Source: Chrysogorgia sp. JL179-B06 (Eukaryota > Cnidaria > Anthozoa > Scleralcyonacea > Chrysogorgiidae). Taken from it: DNA of 64,000 bases. The stretch covers positions 906,501 through 970,500 of the forward strand of contig JAYKKM010000042.1 of the NCBI GenBank assembly GCA_035772405.1, in the 5' to 3' direction. A program made the position numbers and the translations under genes. The notes under the pieces were generated by a model. The model saw nothing but the letters and a program-made list of their open reading frames with translations, was not told the DNA's origin and searched no databases. Position 1 is the stretch's first letter; each line of letters starts with the position of its first letter. Below, one piece after another: positions 53,112 through 64,000 of the stretch.

Positions 53112-53200
53112 TACTCACACGACTTCCAAGCTTACGAGATAGTCACCCATGCAGATACTAACCCCATCCGACCGGGCTTGACTTAGCGGTGAATGACAGT
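53112..53200 (-). ncRNA. 5S rRNA-like fragment (pseudogene or SINE head)
   Basis: On the minus strand, CACCGCTAAGTCAAGCCCGG, TCGGATGGGGTTAGTATCTG and CATGGGTGACTATCTCG parallel the 3' half of eukaryotic 5S rRNA (the TTAGTA-TTGGATGGG-GAC internal-promoter region), with many changes. It looks like a 5S-derived SINE or a decayed 5S copy rather than a working gene. Confidence 0.35.
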
Positions 53201-53205
53201 GCCCT

Positions 53206-54161
53206 AACAGGACACACAACCCGTGCCTTTTTGCATTTGCCTAGTACAGTGTTACCCAGGACGTCATCTGAGCTTTCAAACATTTGCGAGCTGAGTTGAT
53301 ATCGGAAGCAACACAGAATGAAAGCACAGCATTAATTTTGTGTGCACCTATAGTAGTTGCATGGTTATCTGAAAATGCTTTTAATTGTTTTAAATTCTCT
53401 TTCATGTGTAGGTTATGAATCCTCATGCCGTGGCAATGACCTGTTGTAGAATGTGTCAAGTACTGTACATACCTGTACAGTATAACCTGTGCTTGAGCAA
53501 GTTCAAATAAATAAATACGGTAATAATTGTGTTTCTTGTTTTCAAGCCTTAGTATTCAGCCAATGAACCTAATTATAAGTTGTTATGGAAATATGTCTTG
53601 CCACATTTTTATAGAATTAAATTAACTACATAAAATTAAGTAGGAAAGTGTATTTAATACTGGTTAAAATAATTTGCTTGGCTGGTGAAAAGGACAAAAT
53701 ATGTATATTACGAAGTGATTTAATTTGGTGCTTTGAAGTTACTTTATTGAAAACATTCAAGTTTATATAAACACTTGTAAATGCATTGAATCTTTATATT
53801 CTTGGACCATACATGTATATATATTTGCTTGCCAATTGGGTCAATGTAGGTTACTTGACCTGTTCAGTACAGGACTTCTTCCCCGGAAAAGCAAAATCAT
53901 CTCGCATTTGCTAGAGTACAATTCTAAAAGGTTCCTACAGTAGTGAAAGGGTTAATTAAGAAGAAAATAGTGATGCTACCTGTCAAATGTTTTGTAGTCT
54001 AACGTTCGCTAGCCTAACGTTTACGAAAATCCAGAGAACATACGAAGTACAACTGGAGAGTATCATTACCCTTACGACGAAATTAACGAAACAAATCAGA
54101 AGAAAAAGCTTTATCATAACCAATACAGCAACCAAGGCCAGCCGATTTGTCAATTTCGGAT
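53206..54161. other. upstream region of the R2-like relic and unassigned DNA
   Basis: No gene is supported. The last ~200 bases may be 5' untranslated sequence of the retroelement. Confidence 0.3.
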
Positions 54162-57100
54162 ATGGCGGCTTCGATGTTGTCGGCTGCAATGTCGAATAAA
54201 CCCAAGATAATTAAGTGGACAGAACAAATGAACAACGATGTACTAGAATGCAAACGAAAGGCAAAAGATTTAATTTCATCGCAAAATCCACCACGGAACG
54301 AAAGCGGCAAAAAGAAAGGCTATATTGAAGTAATGAAACAGCTCTGGGATGACAAAGGATATGGGCAACTCGAGTTAAAGAGTTATAATTTACGAAATCA
54401 GGCCGCAAAACTAGAAAAAATGCCAGAATATGCCGAGGAGAGCAACATAGTAGACATTAGTGGGAATGATATTGGCGAAACAGATACGGAAAGTCGCCAA
54501 GACAATGTTAATATATCTAATATGGAAGAAAATTACGAAGGCGAAAATCAAAACACGAGCGAACAGCCTAGCCAAAATGCTAATTTTATGGCTTCAAATT
54601 CGGATTTGCATTCGATTTCAATGGGAGAGAACTTAGCCGCCAAAGGTAATCACGCAACCAATGAAAACGGACAAAACGAAACCATTTCCCCCCAAATTAA
54701 ACCACACTTACCCGACTTCGATGTGTTACCATCTGAAGTAAAGGACAAAATGTGGGGTGACACCAGCTACGCAAGCTTTTTTGACCTTGTCAATGGCATT
54801 TATAACGAAATTGTTCACTTCAGGAGAAATATTTTCAACATACCGTCAGGCCGAGCCGGAAAGAATTATATTGAAGAGTTAACTTTTTGGATAAAACAAT
54901 TCAATTCAAACTCAGACTTAAATCCAATTGCTTTGAAAGCATTCATGGTGCTCCCCTCTTTGATTCTACAAAAGCCCTCAGCTACTTCAAAGAGTAAAGA
55001 CCATAGTGCAGCGATAGTACGCAGATTGGCCCTGTGGAAACAAGGAGACCTAGTTGCTCTGATGAAAGAAGTGAAATTCATACAAAGAAAATTCGCCAAC
55101 TCCAAGAAGGCTAGATCTGTCGAGGACATTTCCAAAGTTTTTGCGAAACTGGTTTTACAAGGCAAAGTGTCCGCAGCAATCAAACTTTTGGATAAAGAGA
55201 GTTCATCAGGGCTTCTGAGTCTATCACCTGAAGTTTTGGAGGGCCTGAAAGAGAAGCACCCACTCGCAGCCGAGATCGAGGATGAGAGCCTTCTGTATGG
55301 CCCAATCGATCACATTCCGCCGAATGTTTTCGATTTAATCGGGGAACAAATGATTTATAACGCCGCTATGAAAACAAAGGGTTCTGCAGGTCCGTCCGGA
55401 ATGGATGCGGAACTGTATCGAATAATCCTTTGTTCGAAGAACTTCAAGACTGAGGGCAAGATCTTGAGAGAAGAATTAGCAATTCTAACCAGAAATCTAT
55501 TGAAGACGAGTTACCATCCATCCCTACTCGAAGGTTACATCTCCTGCAGACTCATCCCACTAGACAAGAACCCAGGAATTCGACCAATCGGAGTTGGCAA
55601 GGTTTTGAGGCGTATTATTGGTAAAACAGTTACCACCTTCCTAAAGGAGGAAATCCAGGAAGCAGCAGGTCCTCTCCAAGTTTGCGCTGGTCACAGTGCA
55701 GGAGCCGAGGCTGCAATACACGCCATGAGCCAAGTTTTTGCACAAGAGGGGACAGATGGGATATTATTGATTGATGCCAGCAATGCATTCAACCGAATGA
55801 ACAGGTCTGTAGCTATGCACAACATTCGTATAATCTGTAAATAAATGGCTATATACATTATAAATTCGTATAGGGGTCCATCCAGGCTATTTATATGCGG
55901 TGGCGGTGAGATATTGTCACAAGAGGGAACCACACAAGGTGACCCCGTGGCTATGCCTTGGTATTCGGTTACTACATCCAGTATAATCCAGAGTTTGAGG
56001 ATACAAACCCCAGAGGTTAAGCAGGTATGGTTTGCTGATGACTCAGCTGGGGGAGGAAAGCTAGTGCCATTATATGACTGGTACAAGCAGTTGACTCTCG
56101 AAGGAATGAAGTATGGCTATTTCGTCAATGGATCAAAAAGTTGGTTGATTGTCAAATCGGAGCTGTTAGCAGAGGAAGCTAAGAAGGTGTTTGGGGAGGA
56201 AGTGAATGTTACAACAGAAGGTCATAGCCACCTTGGAGCCGTCATTGGATCCAAAGATTATAAAGACCAGTACAGTGGTGATAAAGTCCTCAAATGGAAG
56301 AAAGAAATTGAAGCACTTTCTGAAATCGCAAAGAATCAACCCCATGCATCATATATTGCCTTCACAAAGAGCTACAAATCTAAATTTACATACTTTATGC
56401 GGACAATTGAGTCATTTGAAGAATATGTAGATCCAATGTATGAAGCGATTGATGATTTGTTTCTTCCAACACTCTTTGGGCAAGTGGAACCGCTCCCCGG
56501 TGAGCTACGTCAGCTTGTCACGTTGACACCAGCGCAAGGCGGCCTTGGTATACCAGACTTGAGAATAGACGTTCAAAAGCAGTATGCTGCATCAACATCT
56601 ATAACAACTTCGCATGTTGAAGCCATCGTCACACAAAGGCCCTTCAAGACGAAAGGCGAGGTATCTACAGAAGATCGTAAAATTTACCACCAGTCACTCA
56701 AAACGGCTTCCGTCAAAGCAAGAATGGAGACTATTGACTCTTCCCTGTCAAATGAGCTTTTGCGTTTAGTAAACCAGTCGAGAGACAAGGGAGCGAGCTC
56801 GTGGCTGAACGCCATACCCCTTGAAGAGCAAGGCCTAGCCATGAATAAACAAGAATTCAGAGACTCTCTACGATTGCGATACAACATACCTCTGCAGGAT
56901 TTACCAAGCTTCTGTGCATGTATTTACCAAGCTTCTGTGCATGTGGAGAGAGATTCACAATCAACCACGCCCTTTCGTGTAAGAAGGGTGGGTTTGTAGC
57001 CCAGAGGCACGACGGTATTAGAGATTTTTTAACTTTACTTACTAGCAAGGTATGTAAGAATGTGGAATCAGAGCCTTGTCTTCAACCGCTGGATAACGAA

Positions 57101-57583
57101 CAATTCCGCCACAGAACCGCTATCACTAATCCGGAGGCAAGACTGGACATAAAGGCAGGAGGCTTCTGGCAACGAGGAGTGACAGCATTTTTTGATGTTA
57201 GAATAATTAACGCACGTCAACTCCAAGTGTAACCAGAACAAACCTACGACTACCATCTTTAAAGAGCACGAGAACGAGAAGAAGAGAAATATCAACAACG
57301 AGTACTAGATGTCGAAATGGGGACGTTTACGCCATTAGTTTTTGGTACCAATGGTGGTATGGGAATAGAATGCCAAATGTTTCTGAAGCACCTTGCTGAT
57401 AAGCTTACACGAAAGGACGGGGAACCTTACCACGCAGTCATCTCATGGCTTAGAACACGTTTATCTTTTGAGATTTTAAGATCGGTGAACATTTGTGTCA
57501 GGGGATCTAGAAGGCCCTTTAAGAAAGTTAATGACTTCGAAGATGATTTTAATGTAAATGCTAATGCTGCAGTAATTTTTTAG
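54162..57583 (+). pseudogene. R2-like retroelement ORF: Myb/SANT-like, RT, CCHC and restriction-like nuclease, broken
   Basis: The ATG at 54162 leads into a Myb/SANT-like region (WTEQMNNDVLECKRKAKD, GYIEVMKQLWDDKGY, LRNQAAKLEK). RT motifs follow: CRLIPLDKNPGIRPIGVG and ILLIDASNAFNRM (motif A aspartate), then TAA at 55842-55844 in frame, then EGTTQGDPVAM (motif B) and VWFADDSAGG (FADD box). A 23-bp tandem duplication at 56899-56944 shifts the frame at the start of a CxC...H...C finger (FCACGERFTINHALSC). The nuclease-like end (ARLDIKAGGFWQRGVTAFFD, then EMGTFTPLVFGTNGGMGIEC) has two more in-frame stops near 57230 and 57270. The architecture parallels R2-type elements with a restriction-like endonuclease; clade unproven. 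Confidence 0.7.
56899..56944. repeat. 23-bp tandem duplication causing a frameshift
   Basis: ATTTACCAAGCTTCTGTGCA plus TGT occurs twice back to back (56899-56921, 56922-56944). Because 23 is not a multiple of three, the reading frame of the R2-like ORF is broken exactly here. Confidence 0.95.
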
Positions 57584-57683
57584 ATACTTTTACAATGGAC
57601 TATTTACATAGATACTTTTTAATTTTTAATCTTTTAATTGAGTTGTAAATTAGGTTTAGAATTATATGTATAAAAGCAAGAAT

Positions 57684-57720
57684 GCAAAATAAAACAAGTT
57701 TTTCTTATAAAAAAAAAAAA
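57684..57720 (+). promoter_or_regulatory. poly(A) signal and A-tail of the R2-like relic
   Basis: AATAAA at 57688-57693 is followed by a 12-base A run at 57709-57720. This is the likely 3' end of the inserted retroelement; directly after it come three copies of a TTTACCTTTAAATATT-AGTTTTCCA unit (57721-57784). Confidence 0.7.
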
Positions 57721-57784
57721 TTTACCTTTAAATATTTAGTTTTCCATTTACCTTTAAATATTAAGTTTTCCATTTACCTTTAAA
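57721..57784. repeat. ~26-bp tandem repeat after the poly(A) tract
   Basis: TTTACCTTTAAATATTTAGT plus TTTCCA repeated two and a half times. It could be a slippage product at the retroelement's 3' end or pre-existing target DNA. Confidence 0.8.
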
Positions 57785-58289
57785 ATTAGGCTACAATATG
57801 TTGCATGTTTGACAACCATGAACATTTCTCATTTTTTCTTAACTATTTCTGCTGCTTTCTATTATACTTTGGGCAATGTAAGACCAAAAATGAGATCTCC
57901 AGTAAATGTTATACAACTGCTTGCATTGGCTACCAGTGATCACATCAAACAGTATGGTGTTGAACCATGGTCCTGGAAAGGTTTCTACAGGATCTTTCAG
58001 AATTGGAACAATTCAGTTGTATTATATGCCCTGAAACTAATCTTTCTAAAATGAAAACATACCCAAATTATAAGTGTATTACAGTAGTACTAATTTCAAG
58101 TTCCCTATACAATATTAATTATGTCTTGTCATATGGAGTGTGAAACCAACTACACAGCATGGCGAGCTTGGCAGTTTAACTGGAAATTGGAAATTGAGTC
58201 TATTTTTTGGTCACAATTCCCTGATATGGCAATGTTGCAATTGTTTCACAGTTGAATTTGACTTTTAACACACATCCAATTCATGTGAA
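57785..58289. other. non-coding DNA inside the large insertion
   Basis: An 81-codon frame (57809-58054) has no recognised motif. Nothing else is supported. Confidence 0.3.
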
Positions 58290-58740
58290 ACCAGATCAAA
58301 ATTATTTACCTAAAGTGACAAAAGTAATTTAAAAACAATTTTTAAATGGTTATATCCAAATCCATTTGGTTACAACCAAATATAAATGGTTACGTGAATA
58401 ACCAAATTTAAATGTTTTATTTGGTTACAACCAAATTTAAAAAGTTACAACCAAATTTAAATGGTTACTTGTTTAACCATTTCAAACTGGTTACAACTAA
58501 ATTAAATTGGTTACTTTAAATGTGACTTCATTGCAACCATTTGACAATTGGTGAACTGACTAATTTTTATTGGTCATAACCAATTCTGTTTGGTTGTAAG
58601 AGTTACAACTTCAGTGTGGACTAAAAATTATTGGTTAGTATAACCAATTTATTCTGGTTACAACCAATTTATTTGGTTGGTTTAACCTCTTGGAATTGGT
58701 TGCAACCAATTAAAAAGGTTATTTTAACCAATCAGTTTTT
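58290..58740. repeat. right subterminal repeat field
   Basis: Repeated AATGGTTA, GGTTACAACCAAAT and TTGGTTATAACCAA words in both orientations, mirroring the left field at 46391-46810. Confidence 0.75.
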
Positions 58741-60718
58741 ACGGTGTAGTAAAATTTGAAATTAAAAACAGCTGTTATTTTTTAAATAAAGTATTATCTT
58801 CAGAGATATAGGCTTAGTATTATGTTTAGAATTTGGGTGAGCTTTAGGGTTAGGGCTACGTTTTGAATTTTGCAATCTTATATAAAACGTCAGCCAAAAA
58901 ATGAGTGATGGGCAAAAATATTCTCATATTTTCTGTTAATAACACTCAGATTACATTTTTTTTAAATGTGCCCAGCAGTACTTTGGGTGCCGGGTGCTTG
59001 AAAGTTGTGCTTGTTTCATAGTGATGAGCAACTATTGTACTGAGTTTTCTGTGACATATCAGCGTTAAGATCAGAAATTGTGTGTTGTGTTAGGATTAGG
59101 GTTAGGTTTAGTTTGGGAATAACGTACACTGTGTTATTCTAGATTAATCATAGGTATGGGTTATTAATCCCTATAAATAGTGTACTGGGTCATTCATTGC
59201 CAAGGATGAATGAATGTGGGTCACGTATCCCAATTGTCGTCAATCATCCTGCATGTCACGCTGGGTCCTCCCTGCGCACTTGATAATATGACTTTTTACC
59301 AACTGCGACTCTTATGCCGAAGTCAATTTTTAATTTGTTGATAATAATAATTTTTAAATGGTCCCCTTTACTAAATAGTAAATGGTTCAATTAACCGATT
59401 ACTAATTACTATAGTATACTAGTTAAATAAACATCACTTCCAGAAATATTAAATGATTATAAACAGAATAATTGGGCATGTATAACTACTAAACATAAGC
59501 ATATTTGGTTTGGATAGATTTATGATAAATTGGTTACTTTGACCAATTTATATTAGTTGCATTTGTAGTTATTCTTAACCAATTTAAACGGTTATTTTAA
59601 CCAGTCGTTTTTTTCTTCAACCTTTCCTGTTTTGTTTTTCTATTTAGATCGTTGTCTAACAACAAAATATCTGCCATTCCTGAGAACTTGTTCAAGAACA
59701 CACCAATTCTTAAAGGGCTGTAAGTAAATGATAATTTGTTGAATATCTTGTTAAAATATACAACTACAGTACTATAGACCTCTTTCATAATGGCGGCCAG
59801 TCTAAATATTCTTTTATATCCATGCAAATTAGCCTTTCTGGCCTCGTTACAAAGTAAAAATTATTTGGAATTACAGACACACGAACGAGGTCAGAAAGGC
59901 TATTTAAATTAATATAAAAGAATATTTAATTTGGGTACCATTATAAAAGAGGTCTATACTTATTTCCCTTACCAGACGTCATATTCAACATCAATAGTGA
60001 CGGGAAAGCGACAAATTTTGCAAAATAAAGAAAAGTGTTCAACAACATTGATTTCAGCAACATGTTCAACAACGTTTTAATTGGTGCTGTGTAGTTATAT
60101 ATAAAATATTGTGCTTAAGGATGCCGTAAGAATATATATTGCTGTTGGATCGTATGCTTCACCATTGCCGATTAATCAATTGACGATGATATAAGGAATA
60201 CAACATAGTTACAATACAGATTTGAATTAAATTAGAAATTGCTATCGCAAGGAAAGTGCTGCCTTGAAATCAATGGTCCAAGGCAGTCATGATATTGTGC
60301 AAAATTGAAAAAATAAGGGGTGGGCTTATTGAAGTCAAAGTGGCAGCGGAGGTAATGCAGTCTTGTACCCATGCGGTTATGGTTTAGGTAATACCAGAGC
60401 AGTGGTATCTACATATATATGCATATGGAGCTCACACTGAGCTTGCTGGACCAAAGGTACTCTGGGGTTATTAGGGGTGTCATTATTTTTTGAAAACCCT
60501 ACCCTCGTGCCGAAGGCACGACAATCGAGTGCCGTTAGGCACGAGTCTTCTAGGTGGGTGCGGGGGCATGCTCCCACAAAAATTTTGAAAACTACAGTCT
60601 CTGAAATGCCATTTCCTGCATTCTGAGGAGGCTTTTTCAGAAAATCAGATGGTCAGAAATTGCCAGGCAAAGTGAATATATTTTTGAATTTCATAAAAAA
60701 ATCTGAAATTCTTACAAA

Positions 60719-61046
60719 TTATGGCAAACCATCCTCCAAATCCGAGTCAGAACCGTCTGTGTAACTGTCAGAAAATGTGTCAAATTGAGGCATATTCATA
60801 GTTTTAAGAGCAGCGGCAACGGCACTCTCCGTCTCGTACTCCAGCTCAACCATTTCAACTTCATCAATACCATGCTGTTGTTGCTCAAGCTCAGCTTCCA
60901 CCAGTTCCAGACCTTGATCCCGAGGTAGTTCAAGGACTGTAGTAATACAATAAACAATTTACAGACTTACCTGTATCTATTTCTGGTTCTGCTTTCTTCT
61001 CAAAATATGACAATATGCTGCTTCCAGGGCGCTTTCGCTTGCTCAT
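60719..61046 (-). CDS. small two-exon gene, hAT/ZNF862-like N-terminus, copy B (open)
   Basis: Exon 1 is 61046-60971 (ATG at 61046) and exon 2 is 60936-60719, with a 34-base GT-AG intron (GTAAGT donor, TACTACAG acceptor). Together they give 97 residues in one frame. The start MSKRKRPGSSILSYFEKK resembles N-termini of hAT-derived ZNF862-like proteins and contains a PIP-box-like I-x2-YF. The rest is acidic (EVEMVELEYETESAV, TDGSDSDLEDGLP). The intron is very short, so splicing is uncertain. No transposase domain follows. It could be a remnant first part of a hAT gene. Confidence 0.45.
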
Positions 61047-64000
61047 ATTTATTCATAGGATTCGACCTCATGTAAAACCGGAAGCAAGAAGATAATCATG
61101 CGCGGGCGACATTTGTCACCAGTCTCACGTTCATATTTTGAATTGAGAAGCGTGCGTCCTCAACCATTGATTGAGTGTGACTTTATAAACGTTAACAACT
61201 TAACTCAACTTCAAAACAATTACACATTTTAATAGACAACGTGAGGAAAGTAGGCGGCGACGTTTTGGTGAGTAGCCGCCGGAGTTCCGCCGGTAGCCGG
61301 CTTCTAATGACATCCCTGCCGTTAAACATCTATCTGGGGTAAGACATTCATTACGCACAGCCATGGGCAGATGAAGCATGTACGGGGTTCCCTGGCACAT
61401 TTTCAGATGCCTCAAATCTGCCCCCTCCCTTGTTGACAACTCTTGTGTTAATGTGTTGTAACCGTTCTGCACATCTATTCACAATATAATAGTTCATGAA
61501 CATGTATACAATATTAAACAGATGTAACTTGAACAGTTCCATAAAAATGCAGTTGAACATAAAGATAAAACAGTTGTATAACTAAAGTTCTCTGTACAAT
61601 GCTTGCATAAAAATGCAGTTCAATATGAACAGATATGTACAGGTAATACCAGCTGACAAAATAAGTTAATCAGTTTTTTATTCAAATTAAGTTTCTGATG
61701 TGGACACGGATGTGCATTCTTCTGCATGGTCAATATATGTTATGTTGTTATCTACATATGTGATATTGAATGATTTGCCATATTCAACAATAAAGAAGAC
61801 CATGTCTTCTTCTGATGTGATATATTTAAGATGGATGTTGCTTCCCAGATACTGATCAGCGTGAACACAATGGCCAATATACACCTAAATAGAAAGTAAA
61901 CCGTATTCACAAACATGATAGTTCATCTGGAAAGAAATTTCAGATGACATCTTGTAAATTTCTACCTCACTCAGCCAACGGCAATTTTTCGTTTTAAGCG
62001 AGCCCTTTTAAAGTACAAAAGTACACAGAACTATCTTAGTCGTCTTACCTCGACAACAGAATATCTCCTCACTGAAATGAATTGCAATTCGCGACAGCAA
62101 CAAAGGCAGAAACTTCGTTCACTGTTGGCACAGCTCACTCACCATTGCTTTGCGAGTTCAGAAAATACCATGTTCGTGGTGGCGTTGACAAGTTCCGAAC
62201 AGTAATTCCGTACAACTTCCGTGAATACGAACAACGTCTGGAGTATGTATAGATAGCAACTTGAATATACGTCACAAAACGTCATAAAACTGAACATCCA
62301 TCCGACCGACATACAACATTTTTACAGATCGAGATCTCGTTGACTATACATAGCTCGGTAAAGAGGTCTGGGCACGAGCCAGTCAATATTAGTGTGCTGC
62401 CTACAGCAGCAATTAGAAATTACTAAATAATCAAAGGAAATATAATCAATCAGAGAAACTTACAAATACTTATTTGTAATAAATTAACTGAAACGGTCAG
62501 TATAGAAACAAATTTTAAATCAGTTATGCGATAATTGGGCTATAATTCTGATATGTTATGCGACTAAGTCCAGAGCTATAAAGTGTTCGCTGTAAGACAC
62601 GCCAGCATAAATATTCTTGAACACTCTTTTTTGAACTAATATCAACAGGATTGTAGGACACTTAGTAGAGCTTCCCAAACAGATGTGCCATACTCTGAAC
62701 GTGACCGAATAAATGGACAATATATTATAATAAGTTTGGATTGATTGAAATGCGGAGACCAGTAAACACCCAAAAGTGTAAAAAGAGTGCACCCTTTCAA
62801 CACATTCACCATGAATATACCTAGAAATGTCAATTGGTAATTACTATTAAAGAAAGTTAAAAAAGATCTGCTTACATTTCCTCGGATTCTACCCATTTAC
62901 AGTGAGAAATTGCTAATAGGTTAATGTTAATGACGTATTATTTAACGTTGGTAATAGTTTGAATGTAAGAGAAAAATATTGTGGGATAATTCTGTCACTG
63001 AACACGCGCAAGCATTAGGGTTGGGATGGAACTCTACGTTGGGGGTTAATATTTGAGTTAATTATGATTAGCCAATCAGATGGCTTGCGCTTACAAATCA
63101 TCAATTACATCAATTTTAACAACCTCACCAAGTGAATCGACGCAAAGTCATCTTTTCCGTAGAGGCTTAGACTAAGAGAGCATCTAAAGATTATCTATAT
63201 TTCGATGGTATCATCGAAAAATTTAACCAAACCATGCCAACTTTTAATAGAGATTGACCAAAATAGCAAATTGAAGAAACCTGCGCCAAATTTATTGAAG
63301 TTGTAAACATCAAATTTAACCCTTAGAAAGAATGATATTCATCGACTTTAGCATATACTGTATTGTTCACTGTTAGCCAAGAAGACCGTAATCCATTATC
63401 AGATAAACATATGTTGAACGTCGATGTTATGGAGTTCGTTCACAAGAACATTGTGATCTAGAAAGTCAAAACCCTTCTTAAAATCAGCAAACAATAGCGT
63501 GATGCAATTATGACTTTTGTCTAATGCGGAGAGAATGAGGTGCACAAGATAAACCAACGTATTTAGGTAAAGCAAACTGTTTAGCGTCGAGCTTATTTAT
63601 CTCTAGGGGTAGTACAGTAAATCCCTCCATGACTCTTAAATCATTCTAAATCGAAGAGGGAGAGTAACGTAGGAATGGATAGCAAGATAGAGAGTTTGAG
63701 ATGGTGGCGGGAAACTCCTTGTATTAGAGATGTATTATAAATATCGACGATAACAGGAGCTAGTTCAAAAGCCAACTATTTAGAATTTTATTTGGTACAC
63801 GTGAGGGATTTATTAGTTTTAGTTTGCCTAACAGCTTGGAATGCCTGGAATACCTAGCCAATATTAACGAGAAAAATAGAAAGGTTCGATATTTTGAGTG
63901 CAAAAGTCATCCTGCAGGGATTTCCCACCCCCTTTTCTATAGTTCGCGTAACAGATAAAAATGTTCAATCGTATTATTGATTATATCGTAAAAAATTTGA
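61047..64000. other. non-coding DNA of copy B
   Basis: No gene that I can support. It parallels 16131-19095; frames seen here are not maintained in copy A. Confidence 0.45.

Larger units (their letters stand above)
46381..58746. mobile_element. 12.4-kb DNA element with inverted ends, TA target, and subterminal repeats
   Basis: Copy A reads GCAGG-TA-GTAAAATTTG without interruption (13727-13743). Copy B has GCAGGTATA, then CACTGTAAAACTGATTGG at 46381, and at the other side CCAATCAGTTTTTACGGTG ending 58746, then TAGTAAAATTTG. The ends are ~30-bp inverted repeats (CACYGTAAAA-ACTGATTGGTTAAAATAACC). About 400 bases inside each end are packed with TTGGTTA/TAACCAA words. The interior holds several younger insertions. 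I find no transposase; the family is unassigned. CACTG at one end suggests a CACTA (EnSpm) relative, but the TA target and CACCG at the other end argue against certainty. Confidence 0.8.
58749..64000 (+). repeat. segmental duplication, copy B, right part
   Basis: Matches 13734-19095 of copy A to the end of the window with small differences. B lacks the tract at 15718-15775 and the (TA)n at 18446; B keeps 14 bases missing from the copy A exon and an extra stretch near 61391-61425. Confidence 0.93.

Noticed and set aside
46381..58746. CACTA/EnSpm assignment from the CACTG end
   Set aside because: The other end reads CACCG when inverted, the target seems to be TA, and there is no transposase; left unassigned.

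Overview
The window looks like repeat-rich DNA from a marine invertebrate, most likely a cnidarian or similarly basal animal. It is AT-rich, has introns and microsatellites, and I recognise no ordinary host gene. Almost everything that can be identified is a mobile element, and most elements are broken or truncated. The species is inferred from the style of the elements, not shown by a marker gene.

Positions 1 to about 11750 are the right-hand part of a Polinton/Maverick (adintovirus-like) element, with dense genes on both strands and very short gaps. It carries a truncated small membrane protein, a zinc-finger protein, a type II thymidine kinase, a BRO-N/VRR-nuclease/zinc-finger fusion, two tiny genes of 49 and 48 codons, a protein with a phage-tail-fibre-like N-terminus, a 481-residue membrane-anchored protein, a penton-like candidate, a DDE integrase with a chromodomain, a 478-residue membrane protein, a major-capsid-like gene with two in-frame stops, the packaging ATPase, and a 171-residue conserved-type protein. 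No protein-primed DNA polymerase or protease is visible; if present they lie left of the window. The right end is a foldback terminal repeat that abuts a Ty3/Gypsy relic.

Positions 11750-19095 (copy A) and 44580-64000 (copy B) are two same-direction copies of one large duplication. It starts with Gypsy gag/protease/RT remnants holding a (TATTG)n array and continues through a small two-exon gene with hAT-like features. Copy A was hit by the Polinton. Copy B was hit by a 12.4-kb insertion (46381-58746) flanked by TA, with inverted ends and dense subterminal repeats. That insertion carries foldback elements, a minisatellite, a 5S-like fragment and a decayed R2-like retroelement (Myb/SANT-like, RT, CCHC, nuclease).

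Between the copies lies a mosaic: a non-LTR RT tail (20.0-20.5 kb), a DIRS-like RT fragment (22.9-23.7 kb), a small inverted-repeat element (23.7-24.6 kb), an L1/Tx1-like relic (24.5-27.7 kb), a spliced Crypton/DUF3504-like recombinase relic (28.2-29.2 kb), a SWIM zinc-finger fragment (30.0-30.4 kb), a hAT fossil (30.5-32.1 kb), a 20-bp minisatellite (33.6-34.1 kb), a nearly intact CR1-like element encoding a 2A-like motif, PHD finger, endonuclease and RT (35.8-39.4 kb), another R2-like RT fragment (39.8-40.7 kb) and nested hAT-like non-autonomous elements (41.4-44.0 kb).
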